A stretch of 5,157 nucleotides of DNA from DYQY01 sp964643725 (GTDB taxonomy: Bacteria; Margulisbacteria; Riflemargulisbacteria; GWF2-35-9; DYQY01). Shown in pieces: positions 4,821 through 5,157 of this stretch (positions are counted from its first letter, which is position 1; the number at the start of each line of letters is the position of its first letter). The DNA lies in NCBI GenBank assembly GCA_964643725.1, contig CAZXTL010000053.1, forward strand, positions 1-5,157, written 5' to 3'. The notes beneath the pieces were generated by a model. The model searched no databases and had not been told where the DNA came from. It worked only from the letters and a program-made list of their open reading frames with translations. A program made the translations under genes and the position numbers.

Positions 4821-5040
4821 TTAAAAAATGTTTCGAAATGTCACATCTTGGGGCAGCTATTTTTTTGAATAACTGAAAAGAGTATATATATCCTTTATGT
4901 TCCTAAAAAGATGAATGTTTTTAGGTAAAATCAGCATTTAAAAAGAGCACACTATCTTCCTGTTAGCTACTGCGGAAACATGGTCATTGCTGGGCGCAAA
5001 AGCCAAAAACATGCTGTCAGGAAGATAGTGCCATTAATAA
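4821..5040 (+). repeat. Dispersed non-coding repeat, copy B
   Basis: This is the partner of 1670-1892, in the same orientation, with the same block order: TTTCGAAAT, ATCTTGGGGCAGC, CTAAAAAGATG, GGTAAAATCAG, AAAAAGAGCAC, stem arm, GGTCATTGCTG, AAAAGCCAAAAACA, stem arm, CATTAATAA. Similarity stops abruptly after CATTAATAA, giving a sharp right boundary. Left of 4821 it also fades. Most differences in the right half are transitions, as expected of two old copies of one element. The 67-period internal duplication of copy A is barely visible here. It occupies the space downstream of nothing obvious: the nearest gene, the exported-protein gene, starts at 4617 and reads away from it. Confidence 0.85.
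4950..5030. other. Stem-loop in repeat copy B (13-bp stem)
   Basis: Arm 4950-4962 (CACTATCTTCCTG) pairs perfectly with 5018-5030 (CAGGAAGATAGTG) around a 55-base loop. Relative to copy A, the pair at 4956/5024 is C-G where copy A has T-A (1808/1876). A C/T mismatch in copy A (1803/1881) is a proper A-T pair here (4951/5029). In exchange, the two inner pairs of copy A are lost. As in copy A, the minus strand runs from the stem into GTGCTCTTTTT. Confidence 0.7.
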
Positions 5041-5157
5041 ATTAGATATTTTAATTTATAATTACTTCCCTTAATTTAAATCATCAGTTACAATAAACCG
5101 AAAAGTAAGCCTAAATAAAATAGCAAACAAACATAAATCAATTTCTTGCTAGCAATA
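5041..5157. other. AT-rich end of window, no gene seen
   Basis: No supported feature. On the minus strand a short hydrophobic frame (5156-5088, ending in TAA) reads KKLIYVCLLFYLGLLFGLL. It could be the tail of a membrane protein that begins beyond the window, but 22 codons are too few to decide. Confidence 0.2.

Noticed and set aside
5088..5156. Hydrophobic minus-strand frame at the right edge as a gene
   Set aside because: It has only 22 codons, no ATG and no start signal in view. It may be a tail of something outside the window, but that cannot be supported.

Overview
The window is AT-rich bacterial DNA (roughly one third G+C by eye). Genes are well spaced and the intergenic DNA carries repeats. 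Nothing fixes the taxon. The only canonical Shine-Dalgarno site lies before the gene ending at 4024, and the visible promoter candidates have TATAAT-like -10 boxes. TAA acts as a normal stop: the Fic gene ends on TAA at its family's usual length. The gene mix (Fic protein, HicBA module, CPBP protease, orphan secreted protein, dispersed repeats) suggests an accessory region of an uncultured or little-studied bacterium. That is inference.

Left part, plus strand: the C-terminal two thirds of a medium-chain dehydrogenase/reductase (1-675), then a membrane-embedded CPBP-family protease (845-1588). Middle, minus strand: a hicB-hicA toxin-antitoxin module (2326-1956) whose antitoxin is intact but whose toxin is doubly broken, then a class II Fic protein with a C-terminal winged helix (3662-2529) behind a perfect inverted repeat that looks like an operator. 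Right part, minus strand: an exported protein of unknown function (4617-4024).

Two diverged copies of a ~220-bp non-coding repeat (1670-1892 and 4821-5040) lie in the same orientation on either side of the hicBA, fic and secreted-protein genes. Each contains a 13-bp stem around a conserved ~50-nt loop. The copies differ at one stem pair by a matching double change (T-A in one, C-G in the other), so pairing is preserved. The left end of each copy begins with a short motif that resembles a tRNA 3' end, and looser versions of that motif lie on both sides of hicBA. This repeat family is the least explained thing in the window and the best candidate for something undescribed.

No obvious multi-gene pathway is encoded. 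The genes look like independent units. The shared theme is a decaying toxin-antitoxin locus next to a self-contained Fic regulator/toxin-like gene inside repeat-bounded DNA.
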